Both the position numbers and the translations under genes were made by a program. Source: Lewinellaceae bacterium (lineage in GTDB: Bacteria; Bacteroidota; Bacteroidia; Chitinophagales; Saprospiraceae). From it: a stretch of 64,000 nucleotides of DNA. The stretch lies in contig JACJYR010000006.1 in NCBI GenBank assembly GCA_020636005.1, positions 186,001 to 250,000 on the forward strand. Direction: 5' to 3'. Below, one piece after another: positions 1-8,842 of the stretch (its first letter is position 1; every line of letters begins with the position of its first letter). The notes beneath the pieces were generated by a model that was not told the origin of the DNA, ran no database searches, and was given only the letters and a program-made list of their open reading frames with translations.

Positions 1-704
1 GCCTGGAAAACCTCGGCATCCGGGACTACAATTCCGATGTGTACGTGCCGGTGAGCACGGCCCTGTTGCGCATTCAAAACCGGGCGAGGATCACCAGCGA
101 CGACATCCAACAGGACCGGGACGACGACAACGACAAAGCAGAAGAAGAGAACTACCACCAATTGGACAAAATAGTGTTGCGGGTAAAAAACTCCAGCCAA
201 CTTAAGGTGACTGCCGAAGTGGCCGCCAAAATCTTAAAGCGGCGCCATAAAGACCTCCTCGATTTCGAAGTGGAAGTGCCGGAGCTTTTGCTGGAACAAC
301 AACAAAAAACGCAGGACATGTTCAACTTCGTCCTGGCTGTCATTGCCGGCATTTCGCTCCTGGTGGGCGGCATCGGCATCATGAATATCATGCTGGCCTC
401 GGTGTTGGAACGAATTAAAGAAATCGGCGTCCGGCGCTCCCTGGGCGCCAAGCAAAACGACATTGTGCTGCAGTTTTTGTTCGAAGCTGTGTTTATCAGC
501 TTGCTCGGGGGTATCATAGGGATTATCCTGGGCGTCGTTTCTGCCAAAATCATCGCCAACGGTGCGGACATTCCAACGGTGGTTTCTGGCTGGTCAATCG
601 CCCTGTCATTCGGCGTGGCAGCAACGGTCGGTCTCGTGTTTGGATTATTCCCGGCGAGAAAAGCGGCGAGGCAAGATCCTATAAAGGCGTTGCGGACAGA
701 TTAA
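1..704 (+). CDS. MacB-type ABC transporter permease, C-terminal part (partial)
   Basis: The gene is cut by the left edge of the window; its frame is already open at base 3, so the GTG at 39 is an internal valine and not a start. The visible ~234 residues contain the end of the periplasmic MacB_PCD-like domain followed by an FtsX-type permease domain: a transmembrane helix rich in Gly/Ile with the motif GGIGIMNIMLASV, the hallmark RIKEIGVRRSLGAK cytoplasmic loop, then two more hydrophobic helices, ending in PARKAARQDPIKALRTD. This C-terminal pattern is diagnostic of the MacB/LolC-E/FtsX superfamily and typical of MacB-like exporters. The next gene encodes a TolC-family outer membrane factor 148 bases downstream, so the pair is probably the end of a tripartite efflux operon whose adaptor and ATPase lie to the left. 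The substrate cannot be told. Confidence 0.88.
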   Translation, partial: LENLGIRDYNSDVYVPVSTALLRIQNRARITSDDIQQDRDDDNDKAEEENYHQLDKIVLRVKNSSQLKVTAEVAAKILKRRHKDLLDFEVEVPELLLEQQQKTQDMFNFVLAVIAGISLLVGGIGIMNIMLASVLERIKEIGVRRSLGAKQNDIVLQFLFEAVFISLLGGIIGIILGVVSAKIIANGADIPTVVSGWSIALSFGVAATVGLVFGLFPARKAARQDPIKALRTD

Positions 705-852
705 TGAATAAATCTTAAAATTCAATTCGAGGTATGTACACCACTGGAATTAGTTTAGGTTTTGAAACCATCTTGAAATTAAGGTAAACACTTGTCAATC
801 AGATACTTTCAACAATTTACGGGTGTGAATCTTCGATTTCAAACAACTACTT

Positions 853-2334
853 ATGAAACCAGCCTTCCATTTCTCCTTTTTTGCTTTGTTGTTGCTAGGG
901 AAAATCCTCCAGGCACAAACCGATACGCTGCACGTCAGCCTGGAAGAAATCGTCACACTGGCCCAAAGCGAAGCCCCCGACGCCCTGCTGGCCGAGACCA
1001 GGATGAAAACCAGCTACTGGTCGTACCGCACCTACCAGGCCGACTTCAAGCCTGGCGTCGTATTCACCGGAACCCTGCCCGAATTAAACCGCTCGATTGG
1101 CCTCATCACCCTGCCGGATGGGAGCAGCGCCTTCGTACAGCAGTCCCAGATTGTCAACACCGCCAACCTTTCCATCCGGCAGCGCATCCCTTTTACCGGT
1201 GGCTCCCTCTTTGCGCGCAGCGGCCTGCAAAGGCTGGACATCCTGAACCCCGGCGCCGCCAACTCAGTATCCTATTTTTCCACCCCTTTTTCCATCGGTT
1301 TCGATCAGCCCATCTTTGGCTTCAACGAGCTGAAATGGAACAAGCGCATCGAGCCGCTCCGGTACCAGGAAGCCACCCGGCAGTACGCTGAGCAAATGGA
1401 AGACGTGGCCTATACGGCGACGCAGTTGTTCTTCGAAGTGTACATTTCACAACTCAACCTGCAGGCCGCCCGCCAGGACAAAGCCAATGCAGATACCTTG
1501 TTCAATATCTCCAAAGGCAGGTTCGAGGTAGGCCGCATCGCCGAAACGGAATTGCTCCAAATAGAACTGAGTGCCATGAATGCCGATGCTGCCATGCAGC
1601 AGGCAGTGCTCGACCTGCAATCCGGCACCGAACGGCTGCGCAACTTCCTTGGCCTCCAGCAAGCCGTGTTTTTCAAAATGGAAGCACCCACGGAGATCCC
1701 TGGATTCCTGGTTTCTCCTGACGAAGCCCTGAAATATGCCAGGGAATTCCGCAGCGACATAATTTCGTTTCAGCGGAGGCTGGCCCAGGCAGAGGCCAAC
1801 GTGGCCCAGGCAAAGGCCAACCGGGGTTTCCAGATGAACCTGTTCGGCCAGTTGAGCTTCTCGCAAAAAGGGGACAACATCACTGACGCCTATCAATCTC
1901 CCCAGGATAACGAATTGGTGACGGTAGGCATCCAGGTACCCATCTTCGATTGGGGCCGGGGACGGGCACAACTGGAAACTGCGAGTTCCGCCCACGAATT
2001 GGAAATGCGGACCGTCGCGCAGGAAAAAGTGAACTTTGAGCAGGAAATACTCCTGCAGGTGAAACAATTTGACCTGCTCCGCAAGCAGGTGGCCATATCG
2101 CTCCGCGCTTATGAAGTCTCCCTGAAACGGGAAGAAATGACCCGCAACCGCTATTATATCGGCAAAATCGGGGTGCTGGAACTCAACCTCGCAGTCTCGG
2201 AAAAGGAAGCCGCCCGCAGAAGCTATATGAGCGCCCTGCGCTCTTTCTGGCTGGCATATTACGATTTGAGGCGGAATACCCTGTTCGATTTTGAGCGCCA
2301 GGTTTCATTGGTCCGGCGGGTCGAGGGTTACTGA
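853..2334 (+). CDS. TolC-family outer membrane efflux protein
   Basis: A 493-residue protein with an N-terminal signal peptide (residues 1-22, ending LQAQ) and two repeats of the outer-membrane-efflux-protein fold, roughly residues 60-270 and 290-470. Long Ala/Gln/Glu-rich helices (for example LAQAEANVAQAKANRG) and the segment VGIQVPIFDWGRGRAQLETA, the usual 'P[IL]F..G' entry into the second repeat, support the call. The length is normal for TolC homologues (about 420-500). It sits directly downstream of the MacB-type permease and probably forms the outer-membrane duct of that exporter. The ATG at 853 gives an intact signal peptide, so the start is well supported. Confidence 0.9.
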   Translation: MKPAFHFSFFALLLLGKILQAQTDTLHVSLEEIVTLAQSEAPDALLAETRMKTSYWSYRTYQADFKPGVVFTGTLPELNRSIGLITLPDGSSAFVQQSQIVNTANLSIRQRIPFTGGSLFARSGLQRLDILNPGAANSVSYFSTPFSIGFDQPIFGFNELKWNKRIEPLRYQEATRQYAEQMEDVAYTATQLFFEVYISQLNLQAARQDKANADTLFNISKGRFEVGRIAETELLQIELSAMNADAAMQQAVLDLQSGTERLRNFLGLQQAVFFKMEAPTEIPGFLVSPDEALKYAREFRSDIISFQRRLAQAEANVAQAKANRGFQMNLFGQLSFSQKGDNITDAYQSPQDNELVTVGIQVPIFDWGRGRAQLETASSAHELEMRTVAQEKVNFEQEILLQVKQFDLLRKQVAISLRAYEVSLKREEMTRNRYYIGKIGVLELNLAVSEKEAARRSYMSALRSFWLAYYDLRRNTLFDFERQVSLVRRVEGY

Positions 2335-2471
2335 AAATGGACAAAAGCAAAGACAAACGGCAATCAGCCCAACCCCAGCGAACCACTTGGCCATTCAACC
2401 CATACAGCCAATTCCTTCCAGCAATTTCCAAACTTTCCTGATTTCGATGACCCAATTTAACGGCCATATAT

Positions 2472-2479
2472 TATCTTTG
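2472..2479 (+). promoter_or_regulatory. Possible -7 element upstream of carA
   Basis: TATCTTTG matches the Bacteroidota -7 consensus TAnnTTTG and lies in the non-coding gap before carA. No good TTTG is present at the expected -33 distance, so the assignment is weak. The leader would be about 140 bases. Confidence 0.3.
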
Positions 2480-2628
2480 CCCCAACAGCGAAAGCTACCC
2501 CTTCCGTTAAATGAAATTATCTGTGTCAAACTCCTTCATCAGACATACGCCACCTGAAATACCACAGATTGCCCGAACTGGCTTCCTCATTACCCACTTA
2601 TTTCCAAATCGTAAAACGTTTTAGTCCT

Positions 2629-3750
2629 ATGCAACAAGTACCAGCAGTACTCCTTTTAGAAGATGGAACGGTTTTCCATGGCAAATCCGCCGGGAAAATC
2701 GGCACTACCACCGGTGAACTTTGTTTCAATACCGGCATGACAGGCTATCAGGAAGTTTTCACCGACCCTTCCTATTTTGGCCAGATACTCGTGGCCACCA
2801 ACGCCCACATCGGCAACTATGGCACCCGGATTACGGAAACCGAATCCGACAGCATCAAGATAGCGGGTCTGGTCTGTAAAAATTTCACCTGGCAGTACAG
2901 CCGCCAAATGGCCACAGAGTCTATCCAGGATTATTTTGTGGATGAAAACCTGGTGGGTATTTCCGACGTGGATACCCGTGCCATCGTGCGCCACATCCGC
3001 AGCAAAGGTGCCATGAACGCCATCATCTCTTCCGAAACACTGGATTTGGATGAATTGACCTTGCAATTGTCAAAAGTACCCAGCATGAACGGCCTTGAAC
3101 TGGCCAGCAAGGTCAGCACCAAAAAGCCCTATATCATGGGCAACTCCGATGCAAAATACAAAGTGGCCGTCCTTGATTTCGGCGTAAAAAGGAACATCCT
3201 CAACTGCCTCGTGGAGCGGGGATGCTACCTGCAGATTTTTCCTGCCAAAACACCCTTGACGGAGTTGAAAAAATGGAACCCCGACGGCTATTTCCTCTCC
3301 AACGGCCCCGGTGACCCGGCCCCTATGGACTATGCCACAGAAACGGCAAAGGCTATTTTGGCCGAAGACAAACCACTGTTCGGCATTTGCCTGGGCCACC
3401 AAATCCTCGCCCAGGCGATGGGCATTTCCACCTATAAAATGCACCACGGCCACCGCGGCATCAACCACCCAGTGAAAAACCTGGTAACCGGCAAATGCGA
3501 AATCACCAGCCAAAACCACGGGTTCAGTGTCAGCGCCAAGGATTTGGAAAACAATCAGGATAAAATCGAGGTCACACACCGCAACCTGAACGACAACACC
3601 ATCGAAGGTATCAAGGTGAAACAGAAGAAAGCATTCTCTGTGCAATACCACCCGGAAGCATCGCCGGGGCCACACGACGCTCGGTACCTTTTCGACGAAT
3701 TTGTGCAAATGATGGTTGTCAGCCGAAAGGAAAAAGGTGTGGCCGTATAG
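2629..3750 (+). CDS. carA: Carbamoyl-phosphate synthase small (glutaminase) subunit
   Basis: A 373-residue protein that hydrolyses glutamine and delivers ammonia to the large subunit CarB for carbamoyl phosphate synthesis (pyrimidines and arginine). The N-terminal CPSase small-chain domain (about 1-150) contains LCFNTGMTGYQEVFTDPSY. The class I glutamine amidotransferase domain contains the nucleophile Cys254 in GICLGHQ and the His341/Glu343 pair in YHPEASPGPHD. The frame is open 20 codons further upstream to a TTG at 2569, but that extension is not part of the family; the ATG at 2629 gives the expected start MQQVPAVLLLEDG. It is the first of four collinear forward genes (carA, eno, divIC-like, sucD). 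carB is not in the window. Confidence 0.96.
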   Translation: MQQVPAVLLLEDGTVFHGKSAGKIGTTTGELCFNTGMTGYQEVFTDPSYFGQILVATNAHIGNYGTRITETESDSIKIAGLVCKNFTWQYSRQMATESIQDYFVDENLVGISDVDTRAIVRHIRSKGAMNAIISSETLDLDELTLQLSKVPSMNGLELASKVSTKKPYIMGNSDAKYKVAVLDFGVKRNILNCLVERGCYLQIFPAKTPLTELKKWNPDGYFLSNGPGDPAPMDYATETAKAILAEDKPLFGICLGHQILAQAMGISTYKMHHGHRGINHPVKNLVTGKCEITSQNHGFSVSAKDLENNQDKIEVTHRNLNDNTIEGIKVKQKKAFSVQYHPEASPGPHDARYLFDEFVQMMVVSRKEKGVAV

Positions 3751-3830
3751 GCGGGAAATTCTTTTTCCAAAAAATAATCAATTGCCGGGAAATGAATTTC
3801 CCGAATACTTAAAACAAAAAGAAAAACTTC

Positions 3831-5117
3831 ATGAGCGCAATCATTGACATCCTCGCCAGGGAAATCCTCGATTCGAGGGGCAACCCAACCGTAGAAGTAG
3901 AGGTATTGACCGAAGATGGTTTCTTCGGCAGGGCCGCCGTCCCCTCCGGCGCATCCACCGGGAAGTACGAAGCCGTAGAACTGCGGGACGGCGAAAAAGA
4001 CCGCTACCTTGGCAAAGGCGTGCGCAACGCCTGCGACCATGTGGAGGAAGTCATCGCCGACCAGTTGATAGGGGAAGATGTGATGGACCAGCGCTACATC
4101 GACCAGTTGATGCTCGACCTTGACGGCACCACCAACAAAAGCAAGCTGGGGGCCAATGCCATCCTTGCCGTGTCTTTGGCCGTAGCCAAAGCAGCTGCCG
4201 AGGCCTCCGGGCTTCCGCTCTACCGCTATGTCGGCGGTGCCAACGCACACATCTTGCCCGTGCCGATGATGAACATCCTGAACGGCGGCTCCCATGCCGA
4301 TAACAGCATTGACTTTCAGGAGTTTATGATCATGCCCGTTGGTGCGGAGAGCTTTTCAGAAGGCCTGCGCATGGGCGTGGAGGTTTTTCATCACCTGAAG
4401 TCCGTGCTCAAAGAAAAAGGCTACTCCACCAACGTTGGCGACGAGGGCGGTTTTGCGCCCAACATAAAATCCAATGTGGAGGCCATCGAAACGGTTTTGC
4501 AGGCCATCGAAAAAGCAGGCTACACCCCCGGTGAGGAAATTATGATAGCAATGGATGCCGCCTCTTCCGAGTTTTACAATGAAGAAGAAGGCGTTTACCA
4601 TTTCAAAAAATCCACGGGCGACAAGCTGAGCTCTGCTGACATGGTAAGCTTCTGGGCGGACTGGTGCAAAAAATACCCGATATTTTCCCTCGAAGACTGT
4701 ATGGCAGAAGATGACTGGGACGGTTGGAAAGCACTGACCAAAGCCGTCGGCAAACGCACCCAGCTCGTGGGGGATGACCTCTTCGTCACCAACACCATCC
4801 GGCTCCAGCAGGGCATTGACAAGGGAATCGCCAATTCTATTTTGATAAAAGTAAACCAGATAGGCACCCTGACGGAAACTATCAACGCCGTAAGCCTGGC
4901 TACCCGCAACTCGTACACCACCGTGATGAGCCACCGTTCCGGTGAGACGGAAGACACTACTATCGCCGACCTGGCTGTGGCGCTGAACTGCGGCCAGATA
5001 AAGACCGGCTCTGCTTCCCGCTCCGACCGGATTGCAAAGTACAACCAATTGCTCCGCATCGAGGAGGAACTGGGGGATATGGGACTATATTTGGGAAAGA
5101 AGTTGCTGACCAAATAA
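3831..5117 (+). CDS. eno: Enolase (phosphopyruvate hydratase)
   Basis: A 428-residue enolase, the normal length, interconverting 2-phosphoglycerate and phosphoenolpyruvate in glycolysis. Visible landmarks are the N-terminal AREILDSRGNPTVEVEV, the substrate loop SGASTGKYEAVELRDG, catalytic Glu205 in NVGDEGGFAPN, metal ligands around SLEDCMAEDDW and VGDDLFVTN, catalytic Lys340 in LIKVNQIGTLTE, and the signature SHRSGETEDT (from Ser367). It follows carA by 80 bases; the carA-eno order is common in Bacteroidota. The gap holds a small palindrome (3786-3803, 8-bp stem) with no T-tract, so read-through from carA is plausible. Confidence 0.97.
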   Translation: MSAIIDILAREILDSRGNPTVEVEVLTEDGFFGRAAVPSGASTGKYEAVELRDGEKDRYLGKGVRNACDHVEEVIADQLIGEDVMDQRYIDQLMLDLDGTTNKSKLGANAILAVSLAVAKAAAEASGLPLYRYVGGANAHILPVPMMNILNGGSHADNSIDFQEFMIMPVGAESFSEGLRMGVEVFHHLKSVLKEKGYSTNVGDEGGFAPNIKSNVEAIETVLQAIEKAGYTPGEEIMIAMDAASSEFYNEEEGVYHFKKSTGDKLSSADMVSFWADWCKKYPIFSLEDCMAEDDWDGWKALTKAVGKRTQLVGDDLFVTNTIRLQQGIDKGIANSILIKVNQIGTLTETINAVSLATRNSYTTVMSHRSGETEDTTIADLAVALNCGQIKTGSASRSDRIAKYNQLLRIEEELGDMGLYLGKKLLTK

Positions 5118-5128
5118 TGGTTTGTTAA

Positions 5129-5157
5129 TTGCAAGTGGTTGTTTTTCAATACCTTTG
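5129..5157 (+). promoter_or_regulatory. Putative promoter of the DivIC/FtsB-like gene
   Basis: TTG at 5129-5131, an 18-base spacer and TACCTTTG at 5150-5157 resemble the Bacteroidota TTTG / TAnnTTTG promoter. A start near 5164 would leave a leader of about 34 bases before the ATG at 5198. Confidence 0.4.
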
Positions 5158-5197
5158 TAATACCTCTAACAGTAGTAGCTTCACTAAACATACGACC

Positions 5198-5515
5198 ATG
5201 GCATTGAATCCAAATAATCCATTTCAGTTATTGCTGAGAAAACTGCCCAGGCCTTTACGCAACAAGTATTTCTTGTCGCTGACCGTATTTGCCGCACTGA
5301 TGGTGTTTCTCGATAAGCACGACCTGATCACACAGTTTAAGCTGTCCAGGTCGGTCAAAAACCTGGAACACGACAAGGCTTACTACGAAGGTAAAATCCA
5401 GGAAGCCCAGGTGGATCAGCAAAACATTGAGGCCAACAAAGAGCAATTTGCAAGGGAGAAGTACCACATGCACAAGTCCGATGAAGAAGTGTTTATAATT
5501 CAAAACGAAAAATAA
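5198..5515 (+). CDS. Septum formation initiator (DivIC/FtsB-like) protein
   Basis: A 105-residue protein with the FtsB/DivIC layout: a short basic cytoplasmic N-terminus, one transmembrane helix (about residues 20-40, KYFLSLTVFAALMVFLDKHD), then a charged coiled coil (about 45-85) and the conserved ending FAREKYHMHKSDEEVFII, which matches the 'E..AR.KY.M.K..E.VF.I' pattern of the family. Such proteins help assemble the division septum with FtsL and FtsQ/DivIB. Its place next to eno is frequent across bacteria. The frame is open upstream to 5129, but the ATG at 5198 is the plausible start because it yields the usual short basic tail. Confidence 0.85.
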   Translation: MALNPNNPFQLLLRKLPRPLRNKYFLSLTVFAALMVFLDKHDLITQFKLSRSVKNLEHDKAYYEGKIQEAQVDQQNIEANKEQFAREKYHMHKSDEEVFIIQNEK

Positions 5516-5522
5516 AACCGAA

Positions 5523-5604
5523 TTAATAATTGAGAGTGGAAAATTGAGAATTACGGGTTCTCGGTTTGACATTCTTAATTTTCAATTCTCCATTTTCAAT
5601 TCAG
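5523..5604. repeat. AT-rich imperfect inverted repeat between divIC-like and sucD
   Basis: Two arms rich in AATTGAGAATT / AATTCTCCATTTTCAATT face each other around a short GC-richer centre near 5555-5565. Simple inverted 'aattgagaatt' runs of this kind are frequent in Bacteroidota intergenic DNA. No gene fits here. Confidence 0.4.
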
Positions 5605-6492
5605 ATGTCTGTTTTAGTAAACAAGAACTCAAAAGTTATTGTCCAGGGGTTTACGGGCAAAGAAGGCACATTCCACGCCACCCAAATGATTGAATATGGC
5701 ACCAATGTCGTTGGCGGTGTGACCCCCGGCAAAGGCGGCCAGACCCACCTCGACCGACCTGTTTTTGATACCGTGGAACAAGCGGTGAAAAAGGCTGGGG
5801 CCAATGTTTCCGTCATTTTTGTACCGCCAGCGTTTGCGCCGGATGCCATCATGGAGGCAGCCGATGCCGGCATTAAAGTTATCATCTGTATCACCGAGGG
5901 CATCCCCGTACAGGACATGGTGAAAGTGAAAGCTTTTCTGGAAGACAAGCAGGATTGCCGCCTCATCGGACCGAACTGCCCCGGCATCATCACTCCCGGC
6001 GAAGCCAAATGCGGCATTATGCCGGGCTTCATCCATAAACCAGGGCGCATCGGTATCGTAAGCCGCTCCGGCACACTGACCTACGAAGCGGTTGACCAGG
6101 TGACGAAAGCTGGTATGGGCCAATCCACTTGCATTGGCATTGGTGGCGACCCCATCGTCGGCACTACTACCAAAGAAGCCGTGCAACTATTGATGAACGA
6201 CCCTGATACTGACGGTATCATCATGATCGGTGAGATTGGCGGTGGCATGGAAGCAGAGGCAGCCCGCTATGTGAAGCAATACGGCACCAAACCTGTGGTG
6301 GGCTTCATTGCCGGGCAGACCGCACCGAAAGGACGCAAGATGGGCCATGCCGGCGCCATCATTGGCGGTGCGGACGATACGGCAGCCGCCAAAATGAAAA
6401 TAATGGAAGAGTGCGGCATCCATGTGGTGAAATCACCGGCTTCAATCGGCGAGACGATGCGCAGGGTACTGGAAGGGGAATTGGTGGCCTAA
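5605..6492 (+). CDS. sucD: Succinate--CoA ligase, ADP/GDP-forming, alpha subunit
   Basis: A 295-residue alpha subunit of succinyl-CoA synthetase (TCA cycle substrate-level phosphorylation). The N-terminal CoA-binding Rossmann domain begins with SKVIVQGFTGKEGTFH and has the GGVTPGKGG loop; the ligase domain has RSGTLTYEAVDQ and the phosphohistidine His248 in GRKMGHAGAIIGG. Length and motif order are standard. The ATG at 5605 starts the protein at MSVLVNKNSK; the open frame to 5566 is AT-rich repeat sequence and is not used. The beta subunit gene sucC is not adjacent, which is usual in Bacteroidota. Confidence 0.96.
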   Translation: MSVLVNKNSKVIVQGFTGKEGTFHATQMIEYGTNVVGGVTPGKGGQTHLDRPVFDTVEQAVKKAGANVSVIFVPPAFAPDAIMEAADAGIKVIICITEGIPVQDMVKVKAFLEDKQDCRLIGPNCPGIITPGEAKCGIMPGFIHKPGRIGIVSRSGTLTYEAVDQVTKAGMGQSTCIGIGGDPIVGTTTKEAVQLLMNDPDTDGIIMIGEIGGGMEAEAARYVKQYGTKPVVGFIAGQTAPKGRKMGHAGAIIGGADDTAAAKMKIMEECGIHVVKSPASIGETMRRVLEGELVA

Positions 6493-6580
6493 ATGAAACT
6501 GTATTTTTGTGTTTAGGAAAGTTTGTTTTGAAAAAAGGCTGCGCTAAACACCTGAATAAACAGGATTTGGAGATAATCCT

Positions 6581-6633
6581 GAAAATGAAAAACCGCTTGC
6601 AATCATTGTGCTGCAAGCGGTTTTTTCATTTTC
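6581..6633. terminator. Bidirectional intrinsic terminator
   Basis: Arms of 21-22 bases (6581-6601 and 6612-6633) are complementary except for one bulged base. The GC core is CCGCTTGCA/TGCAAGCGG and A/T tracts lie on both sides. It separates the convergent sucD and the small secreted-protein gene. Confidence 0.85.
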
Positions 6634-6643
6634 AGCGAAGCAG

Positions 6644-7093
6644 TTAATGCCCGCCCTTTTTACTTTTTTCTGGTATTTGCTGCAAGGAATGCTTGGCTGT
6701 CCTGCAACCGGTAATTTTACCATCCTGCTGGATAAAGGTGTCGAGCGTCAGTTCCCCCGGGTTACAAGATTGGACCGGAAAATATTTGTTCAGGAAAAGC
6801 TTGTTCCCTTTTTGCTCCAGTTCAAATGCGAACACGCTTTCGCCGCCCTGTTCCTTTGCAATCAGGTAAAAGGCCAACTCAGATTTGACCAGTTTCATGT
6901 TGCTGAACGTCACATTGCCTTCAAAATTCAGATAGAAACGATCGAGGTCGGCCTTTTTCAGTAAAAGCCAGTTTGGCCGGTTGGCCTTCGCAACCTTGAC
7001 ACATTCTGGCGCTTTTTGGGCAGTGGCGCCGGGTAGGGAGAAGGCAAGCAGGAAGATGGATGCCAGGAGTAGTTGGATATATACTTTCATCAT
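6644..7093 (-). CDS. Small secreted protein of unknown function
   Basis: A 149-residue protein (148 if the second of two adjacent ATG codons is used) with a clear signal peptide (residues 1-25, ending PGATAQ). The mature part has four Cys residues (in PECVKV, QSCNPG, TGCRTA) and no domain I recognise. The predicted mixed beta/charged character and a Lys/Gly-rich end (EKSKKGGH) suggest a small periplasmic or surface protein. It converges on sucD across a shared terminator and stands alone, with about 300 bases of AT-rich non-coding DNA upstream. Confidence 0.65.
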   Translation of the reverse strand: MMKVYIQLLLASIFLLAFSLPGATAQKAPECVKVAKANRPNWLLLKKADLDRFYLNFEGNVTFSNMKLVKSELAFYLIAKEQGGESVFAFELEQKGNKLFLNKYFPVQSCNPGELTLDTFIQQDGKITGCRTAKHSLQQIPEKSKKGGH

Positions 7094-7390
7094 TTACTTT
7101 TTTGAAAAAAACCGTTCAGGCCGATGGAAGTTGTTCGGCAAGTCTTATTTATTAATGCAAATAATGGGTTTAATTAATTGCTGTATTTTCGGTTGTTTGA
7201 AAAACGAAATCAAGGTTGTTTTTTTGAAAACCACCATGATTTAACCCCCTGAAAATCAACGAATTTTACCAATGAACCCGTTATTCATATTGGTGACAAA
7301 TAAATAACAACCTGTCGATTTTGCTTTTGGAAACCTCCGGAAGGGAAATGTTTTTAGAAAAAAATAGTCATCATATTCTTCCTGCTGTCC

Positions 7391-8596
7391 CTAAACCCTT
7401 TCTATGATGGTGGCTACTCCAATGCCGCCCCCGGCACAAAGCGTGACGACACCGGTGGACAAGTCCCTGCGTTCCAGTTCATCCAGGAGGGTGCCTAGCA
7501 ACATGGCCCCCGTTGCGCCCAATGGGTGGCCCATAGCAATCGCCCCGCCATTTACGTTTACCTTCTCGATATCCAGTTCCATGTCTTTTTGAAACTTCAA
7601 CACAGCAGAAGCAAATGCCTCGTTCATTTCCCAAAGATCCACATCCCGGACTTCCATGCCCGCCAGGCCCAGGGCTTTTCGGCAGGCAGGTGCCGGGCCT
7701 GCCAGCATGATGGTGGGCTCCGTACTGACCACCGCAGAGGCAGTGATTTTTGCCTGTGGCCGCAGTCCAAGTGCTTCGCCTTTGTCTTTGTTGCCAACCA
7801 GGACCAGGGCAGCCCCGTCTGCAATGCCGGAAGAATTTCCCGCTGTGTGGACATGGTGGATAGCAGCAACCTGCGGGTAGCGTTGTATCGCCATTTCATT
7901 AAAACCCATGCTTCCTGTTTGGCTGAAGGCCGGCCGTAAGAGGCCCAGCCGTTCAAGGGTAGAGTCGGGCCGGGGGAGTTCATCTTTCTCCAAAATCAAC
8001 AGGCCGTTATTATCAAAAATAGGGATAATGGATGTTGAAAAATACCCGTTTTGCCAAGCGTAACCAGCCCTTTGTTGGGAAAGCAGTGCGTAGGCATCCA
8101 CGGTTTCCCTGCCAAAACCTTCCAGGGTAGCTATCAAATCGGCAGCAAGGCCCTGGGGTATGTGGTTGGCCCTTGTGATTACCTCGGGATCGAACAACAG
8201 GGCACCTCCGTCGCTGGCCAATGGAATGCGGCTCATGCTTTCCACGCCGCCGGCAAGCAGCATTTCAGCATTCCCGGTTTGGATTTTCATGGCCGCCAGG
8301 TTCACTGCTTCCAGGCCCGATGCACAATAACGGTTGATCTGCATCCCCGGGACCGTAATCGGCCAGCCGGAAAAAAGCAGCGCAGCTTTTGCCACATTAT
8401 AGCCTTGCCCGTCCACCGGTGTCACACATCCGATGATGCAATCTTCCACAGCCGACCTGTCCAGGTTGTTCCGCTGCCCGATGGCTTGCAGACATGCCCC
8501 GAGCAGGTCAACCGGCTTTATTTCATACAGGGAACCACCGGGCTTGCCCTTGCCACGGGGCGTCCTTAAGGTATCGTAAATGTAGGCAATGGGCAT
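7391..8596 (-). CDS. Thiolase (acetyl-CoA C-acyltransferase family)
   Basis: A 401-residue thiolase. The acylation Cys91 lies in INRYCASGLEAV, His357 in GGAIAMGHPLGATGA and the second catalytic Cys387 in TLCAGGGIGVATI, so all three catalytic positions are present. The NEAFA motif (WEMNEAFASA) is also present. It probably works in fatty-acid beta-oxidation or acetoacetyl-CoA formation; the sequence alone does not separate the degradative (FadA/FadI) from the biosynthetic subfamily, though the N-terminal DTLRTPRGKGKPGGSLYEI form resembles FadA/FadI-like enzymes. No other beta-oxidation gene lies beside it. It is downstream of gldG on the same strand but separated by 246 bases containing a palindromic element. 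Confidence 0.92.
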   Translation of the reverse strand: MPIAYIYDTLRTPRGKGKPGGSLYEIKPVDLLGACLQAIGQRNNLDRSAVEDCIIGCVTPVDGQGYNVAKAALLFSGWPITVPGMQINRYCASGLEAVNLAAMKIQTGNAEMLLAGGVESMSRIPLASDGGALLFDPEVITRANHIPQGLAADLIATLEGFGRETVDAYALLSQQRAGYAWQNGYFSTSIIPIFDNNGLLILEKDELPRPDSTLERLGLLRPAFSQTGSMGFNEMAIQRYPQVAAIHHVHTAGNSSGIADGAALVLVGNKDKGEALGLRPQAKITASAVVSTEPTIMLAGPAPACRKALGLAGMEVRDVDLWEMNEAFASAVLKFQKDMELDIEKVNVNGGAIAMGHPLGATGAMLLGTLLDELERRDLSTGVVTLCAGGGIGVATIIERV

Positions 8597-8683
8597 TTGG
8601 TAGTTTTGAGTATTGAGTGTAAGGTTTTTGAGTTGGGGTGTGATGCACTCAAAACCCTAAACCCTAAACACAAAACTTTTATG

Positions 8684-8834
8684 GTTCTTTGACAAATCGT
8701 GTGTAAAGCCGTTAAAACGGCTCATAAAATAGCTGTCTTTTAACCCACGACTTAAGTCGTGGGTTGATAATCAATAGCTTATGTCAAAAACCGTTTTAAC
8801 GGTTTTCCTTTTTCCACACGATTGGTCAAAGAAC
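8684..8834. mobile_element. 151-bp MITE/REPIN-like palindromic element
   Basis: Near-identical terminal inverted repeats (8684-8703, GTTCTTTGACAAATCGTGTG, and 8815-8834 with one mismatch) bound a nested set of palindromes: AGCCGTT-AA-AACGGCT at 8707-8722, a perfect 24-bp palindrome at 8742-8765 with core CGACTTAAGTCG, and AACCGTT-TT-AACGGTT at 8789-8804, which also pairs with the first. There is no open reading frame of note. The architecture fits a non-autonomous element mobilised in trans, or a REP pair handled by a Y1/RAYT transposase; neither enzyme is encoded in the window. Confidence 0.75.
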
Positions 8835-8842
8835 GACTTTTA

